38,711 bases of DNA from Marinifilum sp. (GCA_020718065.1 DYDE01000023.1:1-38711); one strand, 5' to 3'. Positions 30,175-38,711 are shown, counted from the first letter of the stretch. Notes: generated by a model from the sequence alone, not told the origin. Made by a program: numbers and translations.

Positions 30175-31323
30175 TTATTTGCTTTTTAAATAACATTCTA
30201 TTGGATAATGATCTGAGTAATCGTAATGAATTGTATTGAAATCATTAGATTCAAATTCTTTACTATGAAAAATATAATCTATTCTGAAAGTTGGTAATAA
30301 TCCAATATAAGATTGCCCTAATCCACTTCCGCTTTCCCTAAATGAATCGACCAAACGAGAAGAAATAAGATGATAAACATAAGAAGTTGGGGTATCATTA
30401 AAATCACCACATAGTATTACAGGATATCTGCAATTTTCAATATTTAATGCTACTAATCTTGCCTGAGACGCACGTTTAATAAAAGCATTTTTCATTCGCC
30501 TTAATAAACGTACTGATTTTTTCTTCAATTCCTGATTTGTACCATCTGGTTTGTTTATATGACTAATATCTTCTGCTAGATTATAATCTTCTCTACCCAA
30601 TTTAATAGATTCAAAATGCACATTATAAATTCGGACTGTATCATTATTAATAATTACATCCGAAAAAATACAAACATTGTTGGTTTCCTTACCAAAGGAT
30701 ATCTTTCCTTTATTGATTATTGGATAAATACTAAATGTTGCAACTCCAAATATATTTGAACTTACAGGATTACTAGTATATTCTGTTTGATAATTAACAG
30801 CTTTTTGTAATTTAATTAATGTATCTAATGTCGCAAATTTGCCTGAAACCTCATAAGAAAATTCCTGAAAGCAAATAATATCCGCCGACTCATTTCTAAT
30901 AAAATCAAAAATCTTATCCCTTTTCTCGAAATTAAAAGTCCAATCTTTATTGTAATTATAAATATCAAAATTTCTGACATTATATGATAATACTTTTATT
31001 GAATTGGTTTTATCAAAATGCTTTTGAAAATAATGAATACAAATTAAACCTCTTAAATGTGTCCATCCAATTAAAATTATTATCAGATGTAATAAAAAAA
31101 ATACTCTTCTTGAAAAAAGCCAATAAATAAGTAAAAAGAAGTTTATTAGTAATAAGAATGGATAAATAATCCCGAAGAAAGCAATTACCCATATTTTATC
31201 AGGACTGATATAGCTTGCCATATATGACAAAATAAGAGAAAAACTAAAAATAATGCTTATAAGCACCATCAAACCCCTTAAAAATCGTCTTTTTTTTGGC
31301 TTTTTTAATGTAGAATCTTTCAT
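30175..31323 (-). CDS. Membrane-anchored endonuclease/exonuclease/phosphatase (EEP) family protein
   Basis: 382 residues. A basic N-terminus (KKPKKRRF) and three membrane segments (about 18-100) precede an EEP domain with all signature elements: LSYNVRNFD, IICFQEF (catalytic Glu), YNVHFES, LCGDFNDTP and a final YSDHYPIECYL (Asp-His). The domain probably faces the periplasm. It likely cleaves phosphodiester or phosphomonoester bonds; the substrate could be lipid head group, nucleotide or DNA. It is convergent with the CapD-type gene with only seven bases between stops and no visible terminator. Confidence 0.9.
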   Translation of the reverse strand: MKDSTLKKPKKRRFLRGLMVLISIIFSFSLILSYMASYISPDKIWVIAFFGIIYPFLLLINFFLLIYWLFSRRVFFLLHLIIILIGWTHLRGLICIHYFQKHFDKTNSIKVLSYNVRNFDIYNYNKDWTFNFEKRDKIFDFIRNESADIICFQEFSYEVSGKFATLDTLIKLQKAVNYQTEYTSNPVSSNIFGVATFSIYPIINKGKISFGKETNNVCIFSDVIINNDTVRIYNVHFESIKLGREDYNLAEDISHINKPDGTNQELKKKSVRLLRRMKNAFIKRASQARLVALNIENCRYPVILCGDFNDTPTSYVYHLISSRLVDSFRESGSGLGQSYIGLLPTFRIDYIFHSKEFESNDFNTIHYDYSDHYPIECYLKSK

Positions 31324-31340
31324 TAATTAATAATATTTTC

Positions 31341-31348
31341 CAAAATTA
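31341..31348 (-). promoter_or_regulatory. -7 element of the EEP gene
   Basis: The minus strand reads TAATTTTG, 18 bases before the ATG at 31323. No -33 element was recognised. Confidence 0.4.
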
Positions 31349-31531
31349 TGAAAAATATTAATTGTTATAATTTACATTTTTAAGTTTTGGCTAATAACTT
31401 AATAATTCTTAATTTTGTTAATTAATACTGTCAAATATTTAATAAAAAAAAATTATAAATAGAATCTTTTTTTATTTTGATTTATTTGGTATTCAGTTAA
31501 ACATCAAAGTAAAATTATAAGCATATTAAAT

Positions 31532-33226
31532 ATGAAAAAATCATTACTTATTTTCACTTTTCTATTTTCATATAGTTTAGTGTCTTTTGCACAAACAGCT
31601 CCTTCAAAATACTGGATAAGATTTAAAGATAAAAATAATTCATCTTATTCTATTGACAATCCTTCTGCTTTTCTTACAGCAAAATCAATTGAACGCAGAA
31701 CTAAACAAGGAATCACAATTAAAGAAAATGACTTACCTGTTAACTCTTGGTATGTGGACAGTTTAATTAATGTTGGAGCTAAGGTTCTAACAAAATCGAA
31801 ATGGTATAATGCAGTAACTATTTCAACTTCTGATCCTGCGGTAATTGAAAAAATAAGGCAATTCTCTTTTGTTGTTCAAGTCGATAAAGTAACAAAATAT
31901 AAGAAAAACCTCAAAGAAAACGATATTGAAATTGATTTATCTGAAATTTCCGATGATAAAAATAAGGTATCTGTGGACAATAAAGATTTAACAAAATCTA
32001 AAGAATATAATTATGGCAAAGGAAAAAACCAAATAGAAATGCTTGGTGGAATATACATGCACAACCATGGATATAAGGGCGAAGGCATGACAATTGCTGT
32101 CCTTGATGGTGGATTTTATAAAGTAGATAAGCTTAAAATGTTTGACAGCTTATGGATAAACAAACAAATACTAGGTTATAAAGATTTTGTCAATCCCAAT
32201 GGCAATGTATTTAATGAAGCAACACATGGTATGTCCGTTCTTTCCACAATGGGTGGTAATTTACCAGGGCAGTTAATTGGAACAGCTCCAAAAGCAAATT
32301 ATTGGTTGTTACGATCCGAAGATACTAATTCAGAATTTCCGATTGAAGAAGACAATTGGGTTGCCGCTGCAGAATTTGCCGATAGTGTTGGTGCTGATGT
32401 CATCAACTCATCATTAGGATATACAGAATTTAATGAAAACTTAGGAAATCACTCTTACAATGATATGAATGGCAATACATGCAGGGTTACAATTGGAGCT
32501 GATTTGGCAGTTAGCAAAGGTATGATTGTTGTTAATAGTGCTGGGAACTCTGGAAATGAAGGCTGGAAATATGTTGGAGCTCCAGCTGATGGAGATAGTG
32601 TTTTAACAATTGGAGCAGTTGACGCAATGGGCAATTATGCTTCTTTCAGTTCTATTGGACCATCTTATGATGGCAGAGTAAAACCTGATGTGGTTGCTCA
32701 AGGAGAAAATACATGTGTGGTTTCATCTACAGGTAATGTTAATACTTCAAATGGAACATCTTTTTCTTCACCGGTAATGGCTGGTATGGTTGCTTGTTTA
32801 TGGCAAGCTAATCCTACCAAAAAAAATACTGAAATTATAGATGCTATTAAAAAAAGTGCCTCACAATATAACAATCCTGATATATATTTAGGCTATGGAA
32901 TTCCATACTTTCCGGTTGCAGACAAAATACTTTCTGGGTTTAATACATTTAGCAAACCTGGTGAAAACTCTTTTAATTTACACCCAAACCCTTTTAGTGA
33001 GGAGCTTATAATTATTTTAAATGTTTTGAAAAACGATGTCGCATATATCGAATTGATTGATCTAAAAGGAAAGGTTGCATATAGCAAAGATAATAATTTT
33101 TTATATAAAGGATGTAATTATATTCTTATTGATGATCTTTCGAAACTACCAAAAGGTACATATATTGTTCGGGTCAGAACTGATGAAAATGGGACTTCCT
33201 TTTCACATAAGGTAATTAAATCATAG
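31532..33226 (+). CDS. S8 (subtilisin) family peptidase with T9SS sorting domain
   Basis: 564 residues. Signal peptide 1-20 (SFA-QTAP). A propeptide-like N-domain (about 25-160) starts with KYWIRFKDKNNSSYSID. The S8 domain has the full triad: Asp192 (IAVLDGGF), His232 (ATHGMSVLS) and Ser410 (NGTSFSSPVMAG), with oxyanion Asn339 (NSAGNSGN). The T9SS C-terminal domain (about 485-564) has FNLHPNPFSEELIIIL and PKGTYIVRVRTDENG and ends in SHKVIKS. It should be secreted or surface-attached via the type IX system. Confidence 0.95.
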   Translation: MKKSLLIFTFLFSYSLVSFAQTAPSKYWIRFKDKNNSSYSIDNPSAFLTAKSIERRTKQGITIKENDLPVNSWYVDSLINVGAKVLTKSKWYNAVTISTSDPAVIEKIRQFSFVVQVDKVTKYKKNLKENDIEIDLSEISDDKNKVSVDNKDLTKSKEYNYGKGKNQIEMLGGIYMHNHGYKGEGMTIAVLDGGFYKVDKLKMFDSLWINKQILGYKDFVNPNGNVFNEATHGMSVLSTMGGNLPGQLIGTAPKANYWLLRSEDTNSEFPIEEDNWVAAAEFADSVGADVINSSLGYTEFNENLGNHSYNDMNGNTCRVTIGADLAVSKGMIVVNSAGNSGNEGWKYVGAPADGDSVLTIGAVDAMGNYASFSSIGPSYDGRVKPDVVAQGENTCVVSSTGNVNTSNGTSFSSPVMAGMVACLWQANPTKKNTEIIDAIKKSASQYNNPDIYLGYGIPYFPVADKILSGFNTFSKPGENSFNLHPNPFSEELIIILNVLKNDVAYIELIDLKGKVAYSKDNNFLYKGCNYILIDDLSKLPKGTYIVRVRTDENGTSFSHKVIKS

Positions 33227-33382
33227 AAAGCATAATAACAAATTCATACTCATTTAAAGTATTCATACTTTTTATAAAAAACAATGATGTCAAATAAATG
33301 ACTTTGAAAATGATTTTGTTTACTTAAAAAATAGAAAAAACAGAAGATAGATGCATAATATTTATATTTTAAATTTTATTCA

Positions 33383-34996
33383 ATGAAGAAGAACAGTATA
33401 TATCAACCCATTTTTTTTTCTTTACTTTTAGTTATTGGTCTGTTTTTGGGCATGTTTTTATCAGGAAACAAGTCTGCAAATCCTTTTCTTTCCAAAAATT
33501 ATACATCATATGAAAAAATTAATGATGTCTTAAACCTTATAAAAGACTCATATGTTGATACAGTAAATAGTGATAAAATAGCTGAAGATGCTATAAATAA
33601 TTTATTACAAAGTCTTGATCCGCATTCATATTACATTGCAGCATCTGAATTTAATGAAGTTAATGACCCTTTAGAAGGTAGTTTTGATGGAATAGGTGTC
33701 GAATTCAGAATAATCAAAGATACAATTGTTGTTATTAATACTGTTGCTGGAGGACCATCAGAAGAAAAAGGTGTTAAAGCCGGTGACAGAATTGTAAAAG
33801 TGGACGATTCACTTGTTGCAGGAATAAAGATTACCAACAAACAAGTAATGAAAAAACTTAAGGGAAAAGGTGGATCAAAAGTAAAAATAAGTGTTAAACG
33901 GCAAGGTTTCAAAAGTTTAATTGATTTTATATTAACACGTGGCAAAATACCAACCTACAGTATTGATATCGCTTTTAAGCCTTCAAAAGATATTGGGTAT
34001 ATAAAAATTAGCAAATTCTCAGCCACTACCACAGAGGAGTTTTCTGATGCATTAAATAAACTTTCAAATCAAGGTATGAAAAAACTCATACTTGATCTCA
34101 GGGGCAATGGTGGTGGTTATCTTGATGCAGCGATTACACTTGCTGATGAATTTCTACCTAATAAAAAATTAATTGTATATACAGAAGGAGCACATAAAAA
34201 AAAGAAAAACTATTTTTCTACCAATAATGGAAATTTTGAAAACAATGACTTGATAGTATTGATTGACGAATTTTCAGCTTCAGCCAGTGAAATTCTTGCA
34301 GGTGCAATTCAAGATAATGACAGAGGTTTGATACTAGGCAGACGATCATTCGGAAAAGGATTGGTTCAGGAACAATTACAATTAAATGATGGTTCTGCTA
34401 TTCGTTTAACAGTTGCCCGTTATCATACACCTTCTGGAAGGTGCATACAAAATAATTATTCAAATGGTGTGGACGATTACTATACTGATTTCTATAAACG
34501 TTTTGTAGATGGGGAACTGGAAAATCAAGATAGTATCCATTTTGCAGACTCTCTTAAGTATAAAACAACTAAAGGAAGAACAGTATATGGAGGTGGTGGA
34601 ATCATGCCAGATATTTTCATTCCAATAGATAAGGAAGAACGTACTATACTTTATGCCGAACTGGTTAATAAAGGTTTAATATATCAATTTGCTTTTGATT
34701 TTAGCGATAAAAATCGCAAAATGCTTTTACAATTCAAAACAGCTATTGGTTTTATCAACAATTATCAGGTTACTGATGCAAACTTAGAGGAATTGATTAA
34801 ATATGCTGAAAAAAGTGGAGTTAAATATAACGAAGATGAATTTATTAAATCAAAAATCCTTATAAAATTGCAACTTAAAGCATATATTGGGAGAAATATA
34901 TTTAAAGATGAAGCTTTTTACCCAATTATATTATCAAACGACAAAACATTTTTGAAAGCAATTGAATTGTTAAGCAATAATAAATCTTTGTTATAA
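33383..34996 (+). CDS. S41 family C-terminal processing peptidase (CtpA/Prc-like)
   Basis: 537 residues. One N-terminal membrane segment (about 9-27) serves as signal or anchor. A helical domain follows, then a PDZ domain (about 90-175: GIGVEFRI, VAGGPSEEKGVKAGDRIVKV) and the S41 core with catalytic Ser300 (FSASASEILAG) and Lys325 (RRSFGKGLVQ). The 25-residue Ser-Lys spacing equals that of E. coli Tsp (430/455). It acts in the periplasm, trimming or degrading proteins from the C-terminus. The S8 gene lies 157 bases upstream on the same strand. Confidence 0.95.
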   Translation: MKKNSIYQPIFFSLLLVIGLFLGMFLSGNKSANPFLSKNYTSYEKINDVLNLIKDSYVDTVNSDKIAEDAINNLLQSLDPHSYYIAASEFNEVNDPLEGSFDGIGVEFRIIKDTIVVINTVAGGPSEEKGVKAGDRIVKVDDSLVAGIKITNKQVMKKLKGKGGSKVKISVKRQGFKSLIDFILTRGKIPTYSIDIAFKPSKDIGYIKISKFSATTTEEFSDALNKLSNQGMKKLILDLRGNGGGYLDAAITLADEFLPNKKLIVYTEGAHKKKKNYFSTNNGNFENNDLIVLIDEFSASASEILAGAIQDNDRGLILGRRSFGKGLVQEQLQLNDGSAIRLTVARYHTPSGRCIQNNYSNGVDDYYTDFYKRFVDGELENQDSIHFADSLKYKTTKGRTVYGGGGIMPDIFIPIDKEERTILYAELVNKGLIYQFAFDFSDKNRKMLLQFKTAIGFINNYQVTDANLEELIKYAEKSGVKYNEDEFIKSKILIKLQLKAYIGRNIFKDEAFYPIILSNDKTFLKAIELLSNNKSLL

Positions 34997-35097
34997 CAAT
35001 TTAAACATCCTAGAATCTTTATACACTTTTATAAATTCTATTAAACATTCTTTCTTTTTAACATTTAAAATAAAGAAGAGATTTAGTACAGTTTATT

Positions 35098-35823
35098 TTA
35101 ATTCGAACCATATATAGCAAGAATTAATGATAAACCTATATTTGAAATTTTACTTTCAATAATATCAGGATCTTTCACATAAGTTGAAGAATTAATTTTT
35201 TCGTTTACTGCATAAAAGTCAGTATCAAAATAACTAATATGATAATATGGTCTGGCTATTAAAGCAAGGCCTTTGCCTCTTCCAAATCCAATCAAAAATT
35301 GCAAGTAAAAAGTACTGCCCATGTTTAGATCATCAGTAACAATTTCGTATTCTTCTTTATCAATATTAGGAATATCGCCTAATCTTGTCTCGGTTTTTAT
35401 TTTTCCAATATCAAGTGAAGCACATAATGCTACAGAAGAATTTGATGTATTTATAAAAGCAAATCCAAATCCCATATTGAAATTTCGATTTTTAAATCTT
35501 AAATCTCTTTCCCCTGAACCCGAAGAATTATTAACTTGAGCAAATACAGTTTGTTTTTTACCGGTATAACCCAAATCAAATACAAATTTATTAACATTAA
35601 AACCAAAACTAAATGCCAAACCATCAGCAAAATGTATATGTTTCATTTCTTTTGTTAGAGTTGATGTTCTGGTTTGATTATACCTGTCAATAATATAATT
35701 TAAACTGTTATCCATTTTAAATCGACTCATATTATAGCCAAAGCCAAACCAATACTGACTTTGAGATTTAACAATATTGCATTGCAATATTAATAACAAA
35801 AAAAATATTAAAATTTTTCTCAT
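35098..35823 (-). CDS. Putative small outer-membrane beta-barrel protein
   Basis: 241 residues. A signal peptide (1-20, ending IVKSQ-SQY) and alternating strands rich in aromatic and glycine residues (YWFGFGYNMSRF, FSFGFNVNKFVFDLGYTG, FNMGFGFAFI, LIGFGRGKGLALIARPYY) suggest an eight- to ten-stranded barrel. The C-terminus is not a canonical final strand, so export is clearer than the barrel call. No specific family was recognised. It is convergent with the S41 gene, with about 100 AT-rich bases between. A TACTTTCG element one base off the -7 consensus lies upstream. Confidence 0.6.
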   Translation of the reverse strand: MRKILIFFLLLILQCNIVKSQSQYWFGFGYNMSRFKMDNSLNYIIDRYNQTRTSTLTKEMKHIHFADGLAFSFGFNVNKFVFDLGYTGKKQTVFAQVNNSSGSGERDLRFKNRNFNMGFGFAFINTSNSSVALCASLDIGKIKTETRLGDIPNIDKEEYEIVTDDLNMGSTFYLQFLIGFGRGKGLALIARPYYHISYFDTDFYAVNEKINSSTYVKDPDIIESKISNIGLSLILAIYGSN

Positions 35824-35911
35824 AATTCTAAATTGATCAATATTAAAATACGAAAGTATTGATTGGATTAGTTATTAATTTGATATTAGAAAATAAAAAT
35901 AAATAGTTAAA

Positions 35912-36295
35912 CTAAAATCTGCGGTATTCGATTATATTAAAAGGATAATTTACCATTTCTGAATAGTCCTCACCTTCTTCTCGTTGTTCTTCATCATCTC
36001 TTTTGTAATACCAATTTATATTTAACTCACTTGAAGGTAATTTAGATCTTACCAATATGTTGATCATTTCAATAACTTTTTTTGATGATGCTGTATTAAT
36101 ATACCAAAATTTTAAATTTAATGTTGTTATAGCTTTTGGTGATTTTACATATTCTTCAATCCATGCTATAACAGGCGCATAAAATCTAATAGCATCTTCA
36201 GGCAATGATTTTCCAGATATTTCAAATATTCCTGTTTCCTCATCAAATAAAATATAGGGAGTATCTTTTCTTGCATTAATTTTTAATATATCCAT
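35912..36295 (-). CDS. SiaC family regulatory phosphoprotein (DUF1987), copy 2
   Basis: 127 residues, single DUF1987 domain: DTPYILFDEETGIFEISGKSLPED-type start (11-34) and the motif YINTASSK. In Pseudomonas SiaC this motif holds the phosphorylated Thr68; here the Thr is also residue 68. By analogy it would switch partner binding on phosphorylation by a SiaB-type kinase and dephosphorylation by a SiaA-type phosphatase, but neither partner is encoded in the window. The C-terminus diverges from copy 1 (acidic EEQREEGEDYSEMV, then YPFNIIEYRRF). It starts 25 bases behind copy 1. Confidence 0.88.
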   Translation of the reverse strand: MDILKINARKDTPYILFDEETGIFEISGKSLPEDAIRFYAPVIAWIEEYVKSPKAITTLNLKFWYINTASSKKVIEMINILVRSKLPSSELNINWYYKRDDEEQREEGEDYSEMVNYPFNIIEYRRF

Positions 36296-36320
36296 ATTCC
36301 AACAAAATCAATAAAAAGGT

Positions 36321-36698
36321 CTATTTTATTTCTTTAAAGATAAAAGGGATTTCAACGACTGAAGAAAAATCATTTCCTGCATTAAGCATATCATCTTCTC
36401 CTTCATCATAATACCAATTAACAATTAATTTATTCTCAGTTTTATTTAAAGAAGAAAACTTTTTTATTAATTCTAATATTTTTTTTGAGGAAGCTGTATT
36501 AAAATATGAAAATTTAAAATTCAGTTGTGTATCTGGTTTAGGTTCTAATAAATATTCATCTATCCATTTCAAAATGGGTTTATAGAACCTATTGGAATCT
36601 TCGGGGAAAGATCTTCCAGAAATTTCAACAAATCCCTTATTAGCATCCAGAAGTACATAAGGAGTGTACTCCTTTGCAGTCATCATAAAAGTTTTCAT
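36321..36698 (-). CDS. SiaC family regulatory phosphoprotein (DUF1987), copy 1
   Basis: 125 residues, single DUF1987 domain: YTPYVLLDANKGFVEISGRS (11-30) and SYFNTASSKKILELI with Thr68 at the known SiaC phosphorylation position. The acidic segment GEDDMLNAGNDFSSVVE near the end aligns with that of copy 2. It is the first gene of the pair and divergent from the MATE leader promoter. A weak -7-like TAACTTTA lies about 50 bases upstream. It probably belongs to a partner-switch signalling pathway; the target is unknown. Confidence 0.88.
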   Translation of the reverse strand: MKTFMMTAKEYTPYVLLDANKGFVEISGRSFPEDSNRFYKPILKWIDEYLLEPKPDTQLNFKFSYFNTASSKKILELIKKFSSLNKTENKLIVNWYYDEGEDDMLNAGNDFSSVVEIPFIFKEIK

Positions 36699-36781
36699 TT
36701 TATTGATATTTGTTGATGAATCTCTCTTTACTTGTTAAAAGAAGGTAAAGTTAAAAAAAATATATAATATTCAAATTATTT

Positions 36782-36814
36782 TTTGAATAAATTTGAAAAT
36801 ATTATTTAATTTTG
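36782..36814 (+). promoter_or_regulatory. Consensus promoter of the MATE leader
   Basis: TTTG (36782-36785), a 21-base spacer and TAATTTTG (36807-36814) match the Bacteroidota consensus in sequence and spacing. Transcription would start near 36820, about 280 bases before the MATE start. It is the best promoter in the window. Confidence 0.75.
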
Positions 36815-36840
36815 CAACTATTATAAAAAGCGGAAGTTTT

Positions 36841-36888
36841 ATGAAAACAATTGTATTAATTAATTTCACTGTCCCAACAGTCTCATAG
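36841..36888 (+). CDS. Possible 15-residue leader peptide
   Basis: MKTIVLINFTVPTVS and a TAG stop. It begins about 20 bases after the predicted transcription start and is preceded by a weak CGGAAG. It lies directly upstream of the sequence that can pair with the leader hairpin. Length and position fit a regulatory leader peptide; expression is not shown. Confidence 0.4.
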   Translation: MKTIVLINFTVPTVS

Positions 36889-36893
36889 CCAGA

Positions 36894-36952
36894 AACTGCC
36901 CGCAACCCTTTTTTTTATTAAATTAAAAAACCTTGCAGCAGTTGCTGTAGGG
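36894..36952 (+). promoter_or_regulatory. Leader RNA with competing pairings upstream of MATE
   Basis: CCTTGCAGC (36931-36939) and GCTGTAGGG (36944-36952) form a nine-pair stem with an AGTT loop. AACTGC (36894-36899), just behind the first short ORF, can instead pair with GCAGTT (36938-36943) and would break that stem. An eight-T run (36909-36916) lies between. This is the layout of an attenuator; no known riboswitch was recognised. Confidence 0.35.
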
Positions 36953-36993
36953 AGTTTACTATTTGTATAAACCCAAAATTTGGAGGATTTAAA

Positions 36994-37110
36994 ATGAAAA
37001 TTATGTCTAAATTAACGAATGTCATTTGTGTACAACCCTTTTTTGTACTGAAAATTGAAGCAATCAAAAATAATTTAACAACAAAACAAAAACGAAAGCG
37101 ATATGATTAA
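36994..37110 (+). CDS. Small upstream ORF (38 residues) overlapping the MATE start
   Basis: MKIMSKLTNVICVQPFFVL leads into a basic tail (TTKQKRKRYD). It has a strong GGAGG (36982-36986) seven bases before the ATG, rare in this window, and its stop overlaps the MATE start codon (ATGATTAA at 37103-37110). It may serve mainly to deliver ribosomes to the MATE start. Confidence 0.5.
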   Translation: MKIMSKLTNVICVQPFFVLKIEAIKNNLTTKQKRKRYD

Positions 37111-38551
37111 TAAATATTATAAAAACCAACTTGTATTACCTTTAAAATTTTTATTCAATTTGAAATTCAAAATTCTATATAGCAACACAAAAGAAGCCTT
37201 AAGTGGAATAGAACGAGACTATACTCAAGGGAGTATTCGCAAAGCAATTTTCATGCTTTCAATACCTATGGTTCTCGAAATGATTATGGAATCAGTATTT
37301 GCTATTGTTGATATTTTCTTTGTTTCCAAATTAGGTGCAGATGCAGTAGCTACTGTAGGATTAACCGAATCAATTCTAACACTTGTTTACGCCATGGCAT
37401 TTGGTCTTAGCATAGCAACAACTGCTTTAATATCCAGAAGAATTGGAGAGAAGAGCCCTAAAGCAGCATCACATATTGCATTTCAGGCAATAATTACTGG
37501 GTTTATAGTTTCTATATTTATAGCAGTTTTAGGAATTTTATTTTCTAAGAATATACTTGTAATGATGGGAGCAAATCATAGAATTGTTTCTGAAATGTCA
37601 GACTTTACAACTATAATGTTAGGAGGAAATACGATTATAATGCTTCTTTTTATTATCAATGCAGTATTCAGAAGTGCTGGAAATGCAGCAATTTCAATGA
37701 GAGTATTGTGGTTAGGCAATATTATCAATATAATACTTGATCCTTTATTAATTTTGGGAATTGGATTTTTCCCTAAAATGGGTGTAACTGGTGCTGCTAT
37801 TGCCACAACAATAGGTAGGGGAACAGCCGTTTTATATCAGTTTTATCTTTTATTTAATGGCAAACAAAAAGTTGTTCTATCTTTTTCGAACCTCCGTATT
37901 GATTTTAAAATAATTATTCAATTAATAAAATTATCATTAGGAAGTATTGGACAAAATATTATTGCAACATCAAGTTGGATAGCTCTGATGAGAATAATGT
38001 CAGTATTTGGAAGTACTGTAATTGCCGGTTATACAATTGCAATTCGTATTATTATTTTTGCATTGCTACCATCATGGGGATTAAGTAATGCTGCTTCCAC
38101 CTTAGTTGGTCAAAACTTAGGAGCTAAACAACCAGAAAGAGCTGAAAAATCTGTTTGGATCGCCGGTAAAATAAATATGTTTGTTATGGGAATCATAGGA
38201 TTGCTTTTTGTTATAGTTCCTCAGATTTTTATAAGATTATTTATAAAAGATGAAGCTGTAATTAAAATTGGAACTGAAGGTTTGCGAATTGTAAGTTTGG
38301 GATTTATTTTTTATGGACTTGGAATGGTGTTGATGAATGCAATTAATGGTGCAGGTGATACTGTAACTCCTATCCGCCTAAATTTTATATGTTTTTGGTT
38401 AATTGAAATACCTCTGGCATATTTTCTTGCAATAATGCTCAAAACTCATCAACAAGGTGTTTTCTTTGCAATAATAATTGCAGAAACAATTTTAACAATT
38501 ATGGCTTATATGTGGTTCAGAAAAGGAAAATGGAAAATAATACAGGTTTAA
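37103..38551 (+). CDS. MATE family efflux transporter
   Basis: 482 residues with 12 membrane segments. It exports drugs or metabolites with Na+ or H+ antiport. Family marks are GSIRKAIFMLSIPMVLEMIM, DIFFVSKLGADAVATVGL, the mid-protein NIINIILDPLLILG, and GAAIATTIGRG. Conserved sequence starts only near residue 28 (TKEALSGIERDYTQGSI), so the first 25 residues may be leader translation; a TTG at 37160 is an alternative start. The ATG at 37103 overlaps the stop of the upstream short ORF. The long structured leader suggests regulation by translation or attenuation, possibly by a drug. Confidence 0.93.
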   Translation: MINKYYKNQLVLPLKFLFNLKFKILYSNTKEALSGIERDYTQGSIRKAIFMLSIPMVLEMIMESVFAIVDIFFVSKLGADAVATVGLTESILTLVYAMAFGLSIATTALISRRIGEKSPKAASHIAFQAIITGFIVSIFIAVLGILFSKNILVMMGANHRIVSEMSDFTTIMLGGNTIIMLLFIINAVFRSAGNAAISMRVLWLGNIINIILDPLLILGIGFFPKMGVTGAAIATTIGRGTAVLYQFYLLFNGKQKVVLSFSNLRIDFKIIIQLIKLSLGSIGQNIIATSSWIALMRIMSVFGSTVIAGYTIAIRIIIFALLPSWGLSNAASTLVGQNLGAKQPERAEKSVWIAGKINMFVMGIIGLLFVIVPQIFIRLFIKDEAVIKIGTEGLRIVSLGFIFYGLGMVLMNAINGAGDTVTPIRLNFICFWLIEIPLAYFLAIMLKTHQQGVFFAIIIAETILTIMAYMWFRKGKWKIIQV

Positions 38552-38587
38552 AATACTAATTATTTAACGTCTATAGTTTTTTTAATA

Positions 38588-38616
38588 AAAAAAGAGGGCT
38601 TACTACCCTCTTTTTT
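38588..38616 (+). terminator. Intrinsic terminator of the MATE gene
   Basis: A perfect 11-base stem, AAAAAAGAGGG (38588-38598) with CCCTCTTTTTT (38606-38616), closes a seven-base loop and ends in a T-run. The remaining 95 bases to the window edge hold nothing recognisable. Confidence 0.88.
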
Positions 38617-38711
38617 ATTGGATATTTTAGCTAGTAACTATATTATATATTTAATCTATTTATTGTTATAATATTTTTAAATCTTATAAAATAATAGCTC
38701 AGAATCAATAG

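Noticed and set aside
34988-34999. Perfect 12-base palindrome TTGTTATAACAA at the end of the S41 gene
   Set aside because: It is AT-rich and overlaps the stop codon; with this composition chance is the simplest explanation, and it makes no plausible terminator.
1-38711. Avoidance of EcoRV sites in the host DNA
   Set aside because: GATATC occurs about ten times by eye, close to the expectation for this base composition, so there is no sign of depletion.
1-38711. CRISPR array, rRNA genes, insertion sequences
   Set aside because: No regularly spaced short repeats, no rRNA signature and no transposase were seen.

Overview
The window reads as an AT-rich chromosome segment of a member of the Bacteroidota. 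Several independent signs agree. Promoters have the Bacteroidota form (TTTG or TTG, about 20 bases, then TAnnTTTG). Exported proteins carry type IX secretion (T9SS) C-terminal sorting domains. The fibre-like proteins with an SPQKMSYQAVIRNS start, the DUF5916 outer-membrane protein and the tig-clpP-clpX order are also typical. Shine-Dalgarno sequences are mostly absent, so the few strong ones stand out. The lineage below phylum level cannot be called from this sequence.

Left end (1-2.1 kb): an EcoRV-type restriction-modification pair on the minus strand. The endonuclease comes first and overlaps the methyltransferase by ATGA. Both proteins carry the diagnostic EcoRV / M.EcoRV motifs, so GATATC is the predicted target.

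2.2-9.5 kb: a minus-strand gene run that is the most unusual part of the window. In transcription order it holds a small T9SS-sorted surface protein, an S23/Avd-like four-helix-bundle protein, a Sec-exported fibre-like protein with 58-residue repeats, three consecutive phage-tail-collar paralogues of almost equal length, a GNAT acetyltransferase, a long nitrilase-superfamily protein with an intact Glu-Lys-Cys triad, and a small unknown protein. No capsid, portal, terminase, sheath, baseplate, integrase or lysis gene is present, so this is not a prophage. I infer a stand-alone tail-collar fibre system with its own modifying enzymes. The T9SS gene has a clear promoter and Shine-Dalgarno. A strong C/G hairpin lies upstream.

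10-23.9 kb: a putative lipoprotein, a DUF5916 beta-barrel protein, a divergent membrane pyrophosphatase (hppA), then a plus-strand group made of a bifunctional-nuclease-family protein, thyA, folA (TTG start), a NupG-type nucleoside transporter and a glutathione peroxidase. On the minus strand follow a T9SS surface protein and an 849-residue phosphodiesterase-TPR-sulfotransferase fusion. The fusion overlaps a 70-residue ORF that sits directly behind clpX.

23.9-38.7 kb: tig-clpP-clpX behind a tRNA-Leu(TAG), a nitroreductase, a CapD/WbpM-type nucleotide-sugar dehydratase, a membrane EEP phosphatase, an S8 peptidase with a T9SS tail, an S41 processing protease, a small outer-membrane protein, two tandem SiaC (DUF1987) phosphoproteins, and a MATE transporter. 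The MATE gene lies behind a leader of roughly 280 bases that holds a consensus promoter, two short ORFs and competing RNA pairings.

All calls come from reading the sequence and from remembered family motifs. No database search was run.
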